Below are positions 1 to 12,532 of a stretch of 64,000 nucleotides of DNA, piece after piece. Numbering within the stretch: position 1 is the first letter of the stretch; the number at the start of each line of letters is the position of its first letter. The DNA is from Ramlibacter aurantiacus (GTDB taxonomy: Bacteria > Pseudomonadota > Gammaproteobacteria > Burkholderiales > Burkholderiaceae_C): the NCBI RefSeq assembly GCF_016722895.1, contig NZ_JAEQNA010000001.1, forward strand, positions 930,001 to 994,000. Reading direction: 5' to 3'. A program made the position numbers and the translations under genes. The notes under the pieces were generated by a model. The model saw only the letters and a program-made list of their open reading frames with translations. It did no database searches and had not been told where the DNA came from.

Positions 1-1
1 C

Positions 2-1449
<1,448 letters not shown>

Positions 1450-1451
1450 CC

Positions 1452-2573
1452 ATGGAATTCATCGACCTCAAGGCCCAGTACCAACGGCTGAAAGAAGACG
1501 TGGAGGGTCGCATCCGGAAGGTTCTCGAGCACGGCAAATACGTCCTTGGTCCTGAGGTCGCGGAACTCGAAGACAAACTGTGTGAATACACGGGTGCGAG
1601 CCACTGCATCACCGTTGCCAACGGTACGGACGCCTTGCAGGTCGCTCAAATGGCGCTTGGCATCGGCCCTGGCGACGAGGTGATCACTCCCGGGTTCACC
1701 TACATCGCCGCGGCGGAAACCACGGCACTGCTGGGTGCGCGCCCCGTCTACGCAGACATCGACCCGCAGACGTACAACCTGGACCCTGCGCGGCTTGAGG
1801 CGGTGATCACCCCGCGCACCAAGGCGATCATTCCAGCGAGCCTGTTCGGGCAGTGCGCAGACTTCGACCCCATCAACGAAGTGGCTGCGAGGCACGGCCT
1901 GCCCGTCATCGAAGACGCTGCGCAGAGCCTCGGCGCGCTTTACAGAGGCAGGAAAAGCTGCAACCTGGCCACCGTATCGTGCACCAGCTTCTTCCCCAGC
2001 AAGCCTCTTGGCTGCTACGGAGATGGTGGAGCGATCTTCACCAACGACCCGGACCTGGCCCTGGTCATCCGACAGATCGCGCACCATGGCCAGGCTCGTC
2101 GATACCACCACGTTCGCGTGGGCGTGAACAGCCGGCTGGACACGCTACAAGCCGCCGTTCTGTTGTCCAAATTGACCGTATTCGACGAGGAACTAAGCGC
2201 GCGCGGTGACATTGCAGCGGCATACAGCCACTACCTGCGAGACGAAGGGGTGACGACCGTTCCCTACATTGCTCCCCACAACAAGAGTGCCTGGGCCCAG
2301 TACACCATCCGGGTCGAGAACCGGGCGGCCGTCGCAAACCGCCTTGCCGAAGCAGGCGTGCCGACGGCAGTGCACTACCCGTTGCCGCTGAACAGGCAGC
2401 CAGCGGTCCAGGACCCCGACTGTCGGCTGGAAGTTGGGGATCACCTGGCAGACGTCGTTCTGAGCTTGCCGATGCACCCTTACCTGTCGCATGAAACTTT
2501 GCGACGGATCGCGGCGACGGTTGGCATGGCACAGAGCAACTCTGCCGAACCTGAAAGTCGACGCTTCGCGTGA
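1452..2573 (+). CDS. wbpE: DegT/DnrJ/EryC1 aminotransferase, WbpE/WlbC-like
   Basis: This is a PLP-dependent sugar aminotransferase of 373 residues. WbpE converts the 3-keto uronic acid made by WbpB to the 3-amino sugar using glutamate. The fold shows MEFIDLKAQY at the N-terminus, NGTDALQVA, the EDAAQS segment that contacts PLP, and the Schiff-base lysine K184 in FFPSKPLGCYGDGG. I chose the ATG at 1452 because GAGGTGG (1438-1444) lies 7 bases upstream. The alternative ATG at 1446 overlaps the wbpD stop but would sit only one base from that ribosome site. It is the third gene of the same tightly packed operon. Confidence 0.9.
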   Translation: MEFIDLKAQYQRLKEDVEGRIRKVLEHGKYVLGPEVAELEDKLCEYTGASHCITVANGTDALQVAQMALGIGPGDEVITPGFTYIAAAETTALLGARPVYADIDPQTYNLDPARLEAVITPRTKAIIPASLFGQCADFDPINEVAARHGLPVIEDAAQSLGALYRGRKSCNLATVSCTSFFPSKPLGCYGDGGAIFTNDPDLALVIRQIAHHGQARRYHHVRVGVNSRLDTLQAAVLLSKLTVFDEELSARGDIAAAYSHYLRDEGVTTVPYIAPHNKSAWAQYTIRVENRAAVANRLAEAGVPTAVHYPLPLNRQPAVQDPDCRLEVGDHLADVVLSLPMHPYLSHETLRRIAATVGMAQSNSAEPESRRFA

Positions 2574-3826
2574 CCCACACCCGCATTCCGCTGTCGCTGA
2601 TCGCGCTGGCGATCGTCTGGCTGATCGCCGTTCAGATCGGCACGAACATCCGCATCGACGCAGGAGAGTCAGTCGGCACGCTCCTGGACCGCGCGCCGTT
2701 CTACGTGAGTATCGCGGTGGGCGTCCTCCTGCTGGCCCATCAGCCCGCCGCGATGATCCGATGGAAGGTGCTCATCGCTTCCACCCTGTTTTTCTTGCAC
2801 CTGTTCGCGGTGCTGATGCTCACGAGCGATGTCCCGTTGCGCTCTTTCCTGATTCCCAACTACGGAATCGTTTCCTGGATGTTGCTGGGCATGGCGAGCC
2901 ACGTTGCCGTACTGACTCTGGAGAGACGCATCGAGAGCGATGGTCCCCGGTCCATGTGGCCACTGGTCATCTGGCTTCCAACCCTGTCATTGGCATTTCT
3001 CATCTGGGGCCTTCGGGCCTTCACCGACAACCCGGGGCGCGTTGACAGCTACCAGTTTCCGGCCGCAAACCTCATCGTCCTACTGCTGTTAGGACTTCTC
3101 GCACTCGATCGCTGGAGCCGCGCTTGGGAAGCACGCCGTGGACGGCGTTCGTCCGCATTGCCGGCGCTCACTTTCCTGGCACTTGGCACGGCCTCCAGCT
3201 ACTTTGTCAGCCGCATGGACTCCACCGCGATCGTTGCCGTCTGGAGTGGTCTGGCGCTTGTGCTGATCTGGAGATTCGGCATTTCGCAAGGCTGGACGGC
3301 GACCTTTCTGTTCGCCGCCGTCGGGATCGCAACCGCGCTCATGTTTCCAGCCGCAGACCTCCTCCAGACCTTCTTCGCCGAAACACGTTTTGATCAACTG
3401 CGAAGCGGTTCCAGCATTCTTGAACTCAGTTCGCTGACATCGAGGCTCGATATCCTGCCCTCCTTCGCGGAGCAGTTCAGCGTGAGCCCGTGGTTCGGAC
3501 ACATGCAAGCGGAGCTCGTCTCGGGCGCAGGTGTCGGCAATTGGGTGCATAGCCTGCCTTTGGCGGCGCTGACGCATACGGGCCTTGTTGGCGCAACTCT
3601 CTTGTTTGCCGCCAGTTTCTTCGCCTGCGAACCCGGCCGGCGCTCCAAGGGCGAACTCTTTCCGGTCCTGATGTTCGGGCTTGTCCTGTTGATGGCGTCT
3701 GCAATAGCGTTTTTCACCTGGGTGCCCTTCTGGTTCATGCTCGGATATCTCGCGATCCGAGCGTCCCCGAGGCGGGGCACGGTGCCAGGCGCTCCAGGAC
3801 TTCTTGGAAATCACCATGGCCGCTAA
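2570..3826 (+). CDS. Polytopic membrane protein, probable Wzy-like O-antigen polymerase
   Basis: The protein has 418 residues and about ten to twelve hydrophobic stretches, including residues around 7-25, 45-65, 70-90 and 100-120, and a long periplasm-like loop before residue 330. This length, topology and position between sugar-nucleotide genes and a flippase match Wzy-type O-antigen polymerases, which join undecaprenyl-linked repeat units on the periplasmic side. Wzy proteins share little sequence, so the call rests on topology and context. The GTG start at 2570 overlaps the wbpE stop codon. An O-acetyltransferase or another membrane enzyme of the locus cannot be excluded. Confidence 0.6.
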   Translation: MTHTRIPLSLIALAIVWLIAVQIGTNIRIDAGESVGTLLDRAPFYVSIAVGVLLLAHQPAAMIRWKVLIASTLFFLHLFAVLMLTSDVPLRSFLIPNYGIVSWMLLGMASHVAVLTLERRIESDGPRSMWPLVIWLPTLSLAFLIWGLRAFTDNPGRVDSYQFPAANLIVLLLLGLLALDRWSRAWEARRGRRSSALPALTFLALGTASSYFVSRMDSTAIVAVWSGLALVLIWRFGISQGWTATFLFAAVGIATALMFPAADLLQTFFAETRFDQLRSGSSILELSSLTSRLDILPSFAEQFSVSPWFGHMQAELVSGAGVGNWVHSLPLAALTHTGLVGATLLFAASFFACEPGRRSKGELFPVLMFGLVLLMASAIAFFTWVPFWFMLGYLAIRASPRRGTVPGAPGLLGNHHGR

Positions 3827-4985
3827 CTTGCACCTGTTCCTGTCGAGAATCCAGCACGAGACCCGGTTGGTCAAGGAAGCCCGCGCAACCTTGGCGATGC
3901 GCGTGTTCAGCCGGGTACGTGTGCTGGGCTTGTGGGACCATGGGCTTCCCGTGCGTGACGTCGACCCGTGTGGCATGGAGGTCAGGAGGGTTCGCACGCT
4001 CCTGGGCTTCGTCAGGGCTCGCTTTCCATCGCTGCAGCCCGGGCCCCTTACCCAGGTTTATGCGGGTCTTTCTTTCCTGCAATATGCCTTCGCGGCGGCT
4101 TGGCAAGCGCTGGTCTTGCGACCGTCGCACATCAGCTGCCACAACGCGGTCTTGCTTCCGATCGCCTGGTTCGCCGCGAAGCTCGGCGGCAGCAAGCTGG
4201 TCTACGTTCCCCATGAGCTGGAGGTGGAGCGAACTGGTTTGTCCCTGAACGCCAAGCGATTCGAAGCGCCGCTCGAACGCGCTCTCATCAAGCGCTGCGC
4301 TTTGGTGGTGGTCGTCAGCGAACCGATTGCGGCCTGGTATCGCCAGCGGTACCAGTTGCGCGAAGTCGTGGTGGTGCGCGCGATTCCGGACAGTGGCTTT
4401 GCACCGGGTCATTCAGCCGACCGTGCACGCATCCGAGCCAGTCACGGCGTCCCGGCGGATGCGTTGCTGTTCATCTACCAGGGTGTACTGGCAGCCGAGC
4501 GCGGCGTCGACGATCTCGTGCAGATCTTCCGCCGCTCGAACAATCCAAGGCTTCATCTCATGCTCATGGGGTATGGCGAAGCCGAGGCCCGCATCCAGGA
4601 AGCCGCCGCGCAATGTCCCAACATCCACTTCCAGGCTGCGGTGCCCGTGGACCAGATTTGCCGGTATACCGCGGCAGCGGACGTCGGCATCTTCGTCCTG
4701 CGTGATCCGCTAAGTTTGAGTTATCGACTCTGCCTGCCCAACAAGTTCTTCGAGTACTTGTACGCCGAACTTCCGGTGATCGTCTCGGACAACCTCAGCC
4801 ATCTCGCGGAGTTGGTCCAGGAGCACAGGATTGGATGGGTCACGCGCCCGGAGGATCTGCCGCAACTGATCGACACGATCGAAGCCGGCGGCATTGTCTC
4901 GATCAAACCAGCCGTCAAGGATTTCGTTGCAAGGAACACCTGGGCGTCCGAACGGTCCCGTTACACCGTGGTCTACGGCGGCTGA
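3816..4985 (+). CDS. Glycosyltransferase family 4 (GT-B fold)
   Basis: The product is a 389-residue cytoplasmic glycosyltransferase that probably adds one sugar of the polysaccharide repeat to the lipid carrier. The N-terminal half has the acceptor-domain pattern with VYVPHELE around residue 130. The C-terminal half has the donor-domain features FIYQGVLAAERGVDDLV, LMGYGEAEARI and NKFFEYLYAELPVIVSD, the GT4-type nucleotide-sugar binding region with its conserved glutamate. The ATG at 3816 lies inside the end of the preceding gene (overlap 11 bases). It is the only recognisable repeat-unit glycosyltransferase in this part of the locus, so others must be encoded upstream or elsewhere. Donor and linkage cannot be read from the sequence. 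Confidence 0.82.
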   Translation: MAANLHLFLSRIQHETRLVKEARATLAMRVFSRVRVLGLWDHGLPVRDVDPCGMEVRRVRTLLGFVRARFPSLQPGPLTQVYAGLSFLQYAFAAAWQALVLRPSHISCHNAVLLPIAWFAAKLGGSKLVYVPHELEVERTGLSLNAKRFEAPLERALIKRCALVVVVSEPIAAWYRQRYQLREVVVVRAIPDSGFAPGHSADRARIRASHGVPADALLFIYQGVLAAERGVDDLVQIFRRSNNPRLHLMLMGYGEAEARIQEAAAQCPNIHFQAAVPVDQICRYTAAADVGIFVLRDPLSLSYRLCLPNKFFEYLYAELPVIVSDNLSHLAELVQEHRIGWVTRPEDLPQLIDTIEAGGIVSIKPAVKDFVARNTWASERSRYTVVYGG

Positions 4986-4996
4986 GGTCGTTCACC

Positions 4997-6319
4997 ATGC
5001 GGGCTGCCGCGACCTTTCTCAAGCTGGCGCCGACGTTAGGCTGGGGCCAACTGCGGAAGAGCCCGGTTGCGTTATTCACGATCGCGACCGCGGCCACCCA
5101 GGTTTTGCCGCTTGTCAGCACACCGATATTGACGAGGCTCTACACCCCGGCGGCGTTTGGCGCATACGCCATTTATTTCGCGCTGAGCACGATCTGCGTC
5201 ACGCTGGCTGTCCTGTCAATGGAGAACGCGATTTTCCTCGAGGACTCCGATGACGCTGCGGCCACGGCAATGGTGGCCTCGATTCTTCCGCCGGTCATAT
5301 TCTCGGCGCTGCTATCGACCGCCCTCCTGCTGCTTATTCTGGTATTCGATGTCCAGTTGAACGCCAACCTGGGCCACCTATTGCTGTTCATGCCGGCGAC
5401 GGTGCTGCTGTCAGCCTTGTACACGGTGGGCTATACGTGGCTGCTCCGGCTCGGGCGCTATCGAACGCTGGCAATGAACAAGCTGATCCTCGGAGCGAGC
5501 ACGATGATTCTCCAGATCGGCGTCGGGCTCCTACGCCTGGAAGCACTGGGATTCATCCTGGCCAATCTGCTGGGCTATGTGCTTGCCACGCTGCTGGTCT
5601 TCGCTCCCTTCGTCCTCAGACCACGGGACCGGGTCCGGATTCCCGGGTTGAGTGCCATCTGGGCGGTTTACCGGAAGCACAAGGCGCTGCTGTTCTACAC
5701 GACGCCTGGAAGCCTCCTGAACAGCTTTTGCAGCTATCTTCCAGACTTCTTCATCGCCCGGTTGTTCGGCACGACGGTACTCGGCCACTACTCATTGGGG
5801 ATGCGAATGGTCGACGCGCCGCTGACCTTCATCTCCGCCACCGTGCACGATGTCTTCCGGCGCGATTCGGCGCGCGAACAGATGGCCACCGGGCGCTGCC
5901 GCACGAGCTTCAGGAAATACTTCGTGGCCATGTCGGCCATTGCACTGGCGGTGCTCGTGCCACTGATCTTCTTGCAGCCCGCCCTGTTCAAGTTCATCTT
6001 CGGGCCGGCATGGGCACCCTCGGCCATCTACGTGCAGTGTCTAAGCCTTCTCCTCGTGGTGCGCTTCATCTCCTCGCCACTGAGCTACGTGTGGATCGTC
6101 GCGGGGAAGCAGCACTACGACATGGCCTGGCAGGTAGGCCTGCTGGTTCTTTCAGGTGCATCTTTCCTGCTTCCTCGGTTCATCCTCGGCAGCGTGACTC
6201 CGGAGGTCCAATTCACGATCTACAGCGTGGTCATTGGCTGCTGGTATGTGCTGGCCTTGTTCTTGTCCTACTACTGGTCGAACGCAAATGATGAACTTCG
6301 AAAACAACCCGCACACTAA
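4997..6319 (+). CDS. Polysaccharide flippase, Wzx/MATE-like
   Basis: This 440-residue protein has about twelve hydrophobic segments and begins with the typical flippase N-terminus, in which a first helix (residues about 18-40) is followed by PILTRLYTPAAFGAYA, a motif seen in many Wzx proteins. Wzx flips the undecaprenyl-diphosphate-linked repeat unit across the inner membrane. The best ATG is 4997, 11 bases after the glycosyltransferase stop. The end of the gene overlaps the next gene by 32 bases, showing a compact operon. The family is recognised with good confidence; substrate specificity is unknown. Confidence 0.85.
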   Translation: MRAAATFLKLAPTLGWGQLRKSPVALFTIATAATQVLPLVSTPILTRLYTPAAFGAYAIYFALSTICVTLAVLSMENAIFLEDSDDAAATAMVASILPPVIFSALLSTALLLLILVFDVQLNANLGHLLLFMPATVLLSALYTVGYTWLLRLGRYRTLAMNKLILGASTMILQIGVGLLRLEALGFILANLLGYVLATLLVFAPFVLRPRDRVRIPGLSAIWAVYRKHKALLFYTTPGSLLNSFCSYLPDFFIARLFGTTVLGHYSLGMRMVDAPLTFISATVHDVFRRDSAREQMATGRCRTSFRKYFVAMSAIALAVLVPLIFLQPALFKFIFGPAWAPSAIYVQCLSLLLVVRFISSPLSYVWIVAGKQHYDMAWQVGLLVLSGASFLLPRFILGSVTPEVQFTIYSVVIGCWYVLALFLSYYWSNANDELRKQPAH

Positions 6320-7502
6320 GTCGCTGCACAAGCATCCGTACCAGGCATGTACGCGATGCGTCATGGACACCTCCGATCCCGAAATTCAGTTCGATGAGCA
6401 GGGTGTCTGCAACCATTGCCGCCACTATGAGGCGTACGTCGCTTCGCTCGGCGACGCCCAGGCACGGGCGGCCAAGCTGAACCAGACAGTCCAGACGCTC
6501 AAAGCGGCGGGCCAGAACAGAGAGTACGACTGCATCATGGGGCTGAGCGGGGGCGTCGACAGTTCCTATCTCGCGCACTACGCCGTCAGGACGCTGGGGC
6601 TTCGCCCGCTGGTGGTGCATGTCGACTCGGGCTGGAATTCCGAACTGGCGGTGAGCAACATCGAGACGATGTGCAATCGCCTCGGCATCGACCTGCACAC
6701 CCTGGTGCTCGACTGGGACGAAATGCGCGACCTGCAGCGCGCCTACTTCCGTTCTGGCGTGCCGAACCTGGACGTTCCCCAGGACCACGCTTTCAATGCC
6801 GCCATGGTGGGCGAAGCGAAGAAGTACGGCATCCGCAACGTCCTCAACGGCGGCAACATGCAGACCGAGTCCATCCTGCCGACGGCGTGGGGCTACGATG
6901 CCAGCGATCCTGGCAGCCTCATGGCAATCCACAAGCGATTCGGCACGATGCCGCTGAAAACCTACCCCCTCCGTTCAGACTTCTCCCGGCTCCTGTTCGA
7001 CCCGTGCATTTTTGGCATGCGTGTTCACCGGCCCCTCGAATACATTGACTACAACAAGTTCGCCGCGAAGAAGCTCCTTCATGAAGAGTTGGGCTGGCGG
7101 GATTACGGCGGCAAACACTACGAGTCTCGGTTCACGAAGTTCTTCCAGGCGCATTACCTTCCCACCAAGTTCGGCTATGACAAGCGGAAGGCGCACCTGG
7201 CGAGCCTGATTGTTTCCGGCCAGCTCTCGCGGGACGCCGCCCTGCAGGAGTTGGCCGTGCCGCTCTACGACGCCGAGGAGCTCGAGTCGGACATCACGTA
7301 CTTCTGCAAGAAGCTCAGCATTCCACGCAAGGAGTACGAAGAGGTCATGGCTTCGCCGCCGAAAACCCACCGCGACTATCCAAATCGCGAGGCCGCGTAC
7401 GCTCGGATGCGCCGGGCAACCCAGTTCGCCTCCCGGGCAAGACATGCGCTCTTCGGTCGTGCGCCCACGGCACTGCAACACGTGGTGAACACACCCAGGT
7501 AG
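6288..7502 (+). CDS. wbpG: N-acetyl sugar amidotransferase, WbpG/PseA family
   Basis: The protein has 404 residues and the features of N-acetyl sugar amidotransferases, which convert an acetamido group to an acetamidino group in an ATP-dependent reaction. The N-terminus carries two CxxC pairs (C21/C24 and C41/C44), likely a zinc knuckle, in the family pattern CxRCVMDTSDP...GVCNHC. The PP-loop SGGVDSS lies at residues 87-93. In Pseudomonas the WbpG enzyme works with HisH- and HisF-like ammonia-supplying partners, and the order wbpB-wbpD-wbpE-wzy-wzx-wbpG is similar here. No hisH/hisF-like genes occur in the window. The start ATG (6288, or 6291) lies within the end of the flippase gene. Confidence 0.85.
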   Translation: MMNFENNPHTKSLHKHPYQACTRCVMDTSDPEIQFDEQGVCNHCRHYEAYVASLGDAQARAAKLNQTVQTLKAAGQNREYDCIMGLSGGVDSSYLAHYAVRTLGLRPLVVHVDSGWNSELAVSNIETMCNRLGIDLHTLVLDWDEMRDLQRAYFRSGVPNLDVPQDHAFNAAMVGEAKKYGIRNVLNGGNMQTESILPTAWGYDASDPGSLMAIHKRFGTMPLKTYPLRSDFSRLLFDPCIFGMRVHRPLEYIDYNKFAAKKLLHEELGWRDYGGKHYESRFTKFFQAHYLPTKFGYDKRKAHLASLIVSGQLSRDAALQELAVPLYDAEELESDITYFCKKLSIPRKEYEEVMASPPKTHRDYPNREAAYARMRRATQFASRARHALFGRAPTALQHVVNTPR

Positions 7503-7678
7503 ATCGAGCTGGTTCGGCCCGCCGACCTGGTTTTCGTAGGACAACCGCAGGACATTTTTCCCTTCCTTGTCCCTTCTGCTGGTCCGCGCAGGGGACCAGA
7601 ATGCCCCCGACGACGCGCATGGGAGTGCCCCGGTAAGGCGCGAGCGTTGCGATCCACCATACGTCCCGGTAATCACCT

Positions 7679-9250
7679 ATGAACGCTGATCTCACGTTTC
7701 TCGGGCATAACTGCTTCCTGGTCGAAACCGCTCACGAGGCGCTGCTGATCGATCCCTGGCTTAACGATACAGGCGCGTTCTTCGGGAGCTGGCACCAGTG
7801 GCCGCCGAATAGCCACTTGCGAGACGTCGTCCATCGACGTTGCGCCGAGAAGAAACTGCGCATTTTCCTGACCCACGAGCACCAAGACCATTTCGATCGA
7901 TCGACGTTGGCGGGGTTTTCCGCGCATCCGGACTGCACCGTCGTCATTCCTTCGTACAGAGACAAATTCTTGCTCGATGCGCTACAGGGTCTGCACCTGA
8001 ATGCGGTGGAACTGGAGGAGGCGCAGCCCTGCGGCGGCGACATCCAATTCCGCATTTTCATCGATGACAGCGGGATCAATCATGACGCGGCGATATTCGT
8101 TGCCGCGCCAGGCCTCACGTTTTTCAACCAGAACGACTGCAAGATTTTTGACCGCTTGCCGGCGCTGGTGAAAGAGTTGCCCGATCTCGACTATTACTCG
8201 GTGCAGTTTTCAGGTGCAAATTGGCACCCCTCCAGCTTCATCTTGCCCGAGGACCAGCGCCGCCGGGAGGCCAGAAAGAAGGTTCTCAGCAAATTGCGCA
8301 ACGTGGCTGGCGGTGTAAAAACACTCTCGCCACGCTTTTTCGTGCCGGCGGCCGGTCCTGCGTTCTTCCCCTTTCTCGACCCTGCATTGAACGCCGGGAC
8401 CGGCACGATTTTCATCCATCAGAATGAGCTCGCGGAATACCTGGCCCAGACCGGCATCCACAATGTGTTGTATCCGCGTCCGGGTGAGCGCGTCAATGAG
8501 GACGCCAGCCGCGTGCCGATTCCCGGTCCGACGCCGGCCGAGATCGAGCAATACGTGGCGACTCACAAGAACGTGTGGGAAGCAATCGAGGACAACTTTT
8601 CGCCGACGCGATTTGCTGCGATCCTTCAGCGCCGCCTGAGTCTGATTGCCGGGATTACCTTGCCCCCGGAAACGCCATTGATCACTTTCCGCTGGGGAAG
8701 CGGGTCGTCCGATTCACTGGTGGTCGACTTGGTCGGCAACACCTTGCGGGCGACCCAGGAGCCAGGGGCGCCATGCCTGTTGCTCAGTGCCAGCACCAGA
8801 TATTTCTCGCTGATGTGCGGCGAAGATCGCTGGCAAGACATTGCCTTGAGCCTGAACGCCACCATCGAGCGGCGGCCCGACGTGTATAACACCCTTGTCA
8901 ACATCTTCCTGTTTGCGGACGAATCAAACCTGGCCGAGTCGGTGATCCATAACCTCAACTTGTCCAAAGAGCGCATCGTGGTCGAGCATAAGGGCCAACA
9001 ATACGAAATCAATCGCTATTGCCCTCACCAAGGCGGTGACCTGGCCTACGCGAGCATCGACGACGACCTGCACGTGGTTTGCCCGCGCCATGGCTGGCGC
9101 TTCGACCTGTCATGCGAAGGCATGTGCAAAACCTCCGGCGTGAGCATTGACGCCATCAAAGTGCGCGCCAAGCCTTCAGAAACCAGCCACAGGGAGACGC
9201 TGAATCATCAGCGTCAACGCGCTCCGGCCAGGAGGGGCGTCGCCAGTTGA
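7679..9250 (+). CDS. MBL-fold and Rieske [2Fe-2S] protein resembling CMP-Neu5Ac hydroxylase (CMAH), domains swapped
   Basis: The product has 523 residues. Residues 1 to about 300 form a metallo-beta-lactamase fold with ITYLTHxC-like start (LTFLGHNC), DPWL at 25-28 and the metal motif H66-x-H68-x-D70-H71. The C-terminus carries a complete Rieske motif, C448-x-H450 and C468-x-x-H471. From memory of vertebrate CMAH, several segments correspond in order: DPWL, the HxHxDH strand, the NxxDC segment, a FAG/PAAG motif and an N-terminal-to-C-terminal YxxL helix. In CMAH the Rieske domain comes first; here it comes last. CMAH hydroxylates N-acetyl to N-glycolyl, so an analogous modification of an acetamido sugar is a reasonable inference. 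It sits 176 bases after wbpG and seems slightly less GC-rich than its neighbours. Confidence 0.75.
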   Translation: MNADLTFLGHNCFLVETAHEALLIDPWLNDTGAFFGSWHQWPPNSHLRDVVHRRCAEKKLRIFLTHEHQDHFDRSTLAGFSAHPDCTVVIPSYRDKFLLDALQGLHLNAVELEEAQPCGGDIQFRIFIDDSGINHDAAIFVAAPGLTFFNQNDCKIFDRLPALVKELPDLDYYSVQFSGANWHPSSFILPEDQRRREARKKVLSKLRNVAGGVKTLSPRFFVPAAGPAFFPFLDPALNAGTGTIFIHQNELAEYLAQTGIHNVLYPRPGERVNEDASRVPIPGPTPAEIEQYVATHKNVWEAIEDNFSPTRFAAILQRRLSLIAGITLPPETPLITFRWGSGSSDSLVVDLVGNTLRATQEPGAPCLLLSASTRYFSLMCGEDRWQDIALSLNATIERRPDVYNTLVNIFLFADESNLAESVIHNLNLSKERIVVEHKGQQYEINRYCPHQGGDLAYASIDDDLHVVCPRHGWRFDLSCEGMCKTSGVSIDAIKVRAKPSETSHRETLNHQRQRAPARRGVAS

Positions 9251-9341
9251 GCTGGGCGCGATCATCGAGCCGCTGCACCCCGAGGCGGTCGGGTGGGGCG
9301 GACACCGACCGCCTTCAGCAGTGGTACCTCGAGGCGGCGGC

Positions 9342-10193
9342 TCATGATGCGGCGGCCGCGGTCCTGAGCGGGGATCCGTCGGGCGAGAATTCGGGCAGGC
9401 GCCGCAGGCGTTCGTAGATCGGCGTGAAATCGGCCGCGGTCTTCTCGAACAACTCTTCGACGCTCTCGATCACGAAGTAGATCTGCTGGAAGCTGTCGAT
9501 CTTGTAGCGCGTTCGCATCACGCGCTCGATGTCAAATGGCAAGCGCCGCGGTTCGGAGCTCTCTACCGCATAGCGCAGCTCGCCCGGTGAACTGAGGATG
9601 CCCGCACCGTATGCCCGCATGCCATCGGGCTGGCGCATGAGCCCGAACTCGATCGTGTACCAGTAGAGGCGGCTCAGCATTTCACAGGCTCCACAGCGGT
9701 GCGCCTTGAGCCCGCCCAGGCCGTAGGCCTGCATGTGGTCCGCGTACACCGGGTTGAACAGCAACGGCACGTGGCCGAAGAGGTCGTGGAACACGTCGGG
9801 CTCGACGATGTAGTCGAACTCCTGCGGCGTACGAATCCAGTCCGTGACGGGGAATCGCCGCTGCGCGAGCAGGCTGAAGAACGGCACCTCCGGAATCAGC
9901 CCAGGCACGCCGACGATCTCCCAGCGCGTCGCGCGCCAGAGGCGATCGTTGATCTCCTCGAAGCGAGGAATCCGGTCACTCGCGCCGAGAGACGGCAGGG
10001 CGCGCAGGAATTCGTCGCTGGCGCGGCCAGGCAGAAGGGCCTGCTGGCGCGCGTACAAGCGCCTATAGCTCTGGTGATCCTCCTGCCCATAGCCGGCGTA
10101 GTCCTGCGCGCAGGTGTAGTCGGCGCCCGCGCGGCTGTAGTCGCCTCGAGGCGGCCGTTCGCTTGTTCCGTAGATCACCGGTTCCATCGCCAT
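9342..10193 (-). CDS. phhA: Phenylalanine 4-hydroxylase
   Basis: This is a 283-residue pterin-dependent aromatic amino acid hydroxylase that converts phenylalanine to tyrosine. The iron ligands are H136 and H141 in FHDLFGHVPLL and E182 in WYTIEFGL, and the conserved YGAGILSSPGE and PFDIERVMRT segments are present. Its length matches the bacterial single-domain enzymes. I chose the ATG at 10193 because AAGGAGA is 6-7 bases upstream on the - strand; an upstream extension to 10277 is open but has no ribosome site. It is a metabolic gene and probably unrelated to the polysaccharide genes on both sides. No hpd- or pterin-recycling gene (phhB) is adjacent. Confidence 0.95.
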   Translation of the reverse strand: MAMEPVIYGTSERPPRGDYSRAGADYTCAQDYAGYGQEDHQSYRRLYARQQALLPGRASDEFLRALPSLGASDRIPRFEEINDRLWRATRWEIVGVPGLIPEVPFFSLLAQRRFPVTDWIRTPQEFDYIVEPDVFHDLFGHVPLLFNPVYADHMQAYGLGGLKAHRCGACEMLSRLYWYTIEFGLMRQPDGMRAYGAGILSSPGELRYAVESSEPRRLPFDIERVMRTRYKIDSFQQIYFVIESVEELFEKTAADFTPIYERLRRLPEFSPDGSPLRTAAAAS

Positions 10194-10302
10194 GACGCTC
10201 TCCTTTACGGGTCGGCTGGTCGTCGGCCAGGCCGGGCACGACCTGGGCCTGACCTGCCGAAGCAAGCTACTCAGCACCTGGGCGTCGATCGATGAACGGC
10301 GT

Positions 10303-12300
<1,998 letters not shown>

Positions 12301-12532
12301 GGCCGTCTCCTCGTCCCTCCCTGGGACGTCAAGCACCAGTGACCGTTAGTTCCGACTGCGACGAGTTTGCGTCACGCGTCCAAGCGCTGCGCTGGCGCCC
12401 CCTTCATCCATCCAGTACCGGGGGCCCCGGTTCGCGTCGCATCGCGTCCGTCCAAACGAAGCGCGCACGCATTGGCGACGTGATGGGCGTGATGCACCGA
12501 CTGCCCGCCCTTTGCCGGCAAGATGGCGACCA

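Noticed and set aside
9251-9341. Possible start of an IS5-type transposase (ELGAIIEPLHPEA-like frame)
   Set aside because: Only about 25 residues, without inverted repeats or a transposase core.
9342-10193. phhA-like gene as a sugar hydroxylase of the locus
   Set aside because: All iron and substrate motifs are those of genuine phenylalanine 4-hydroxylase.
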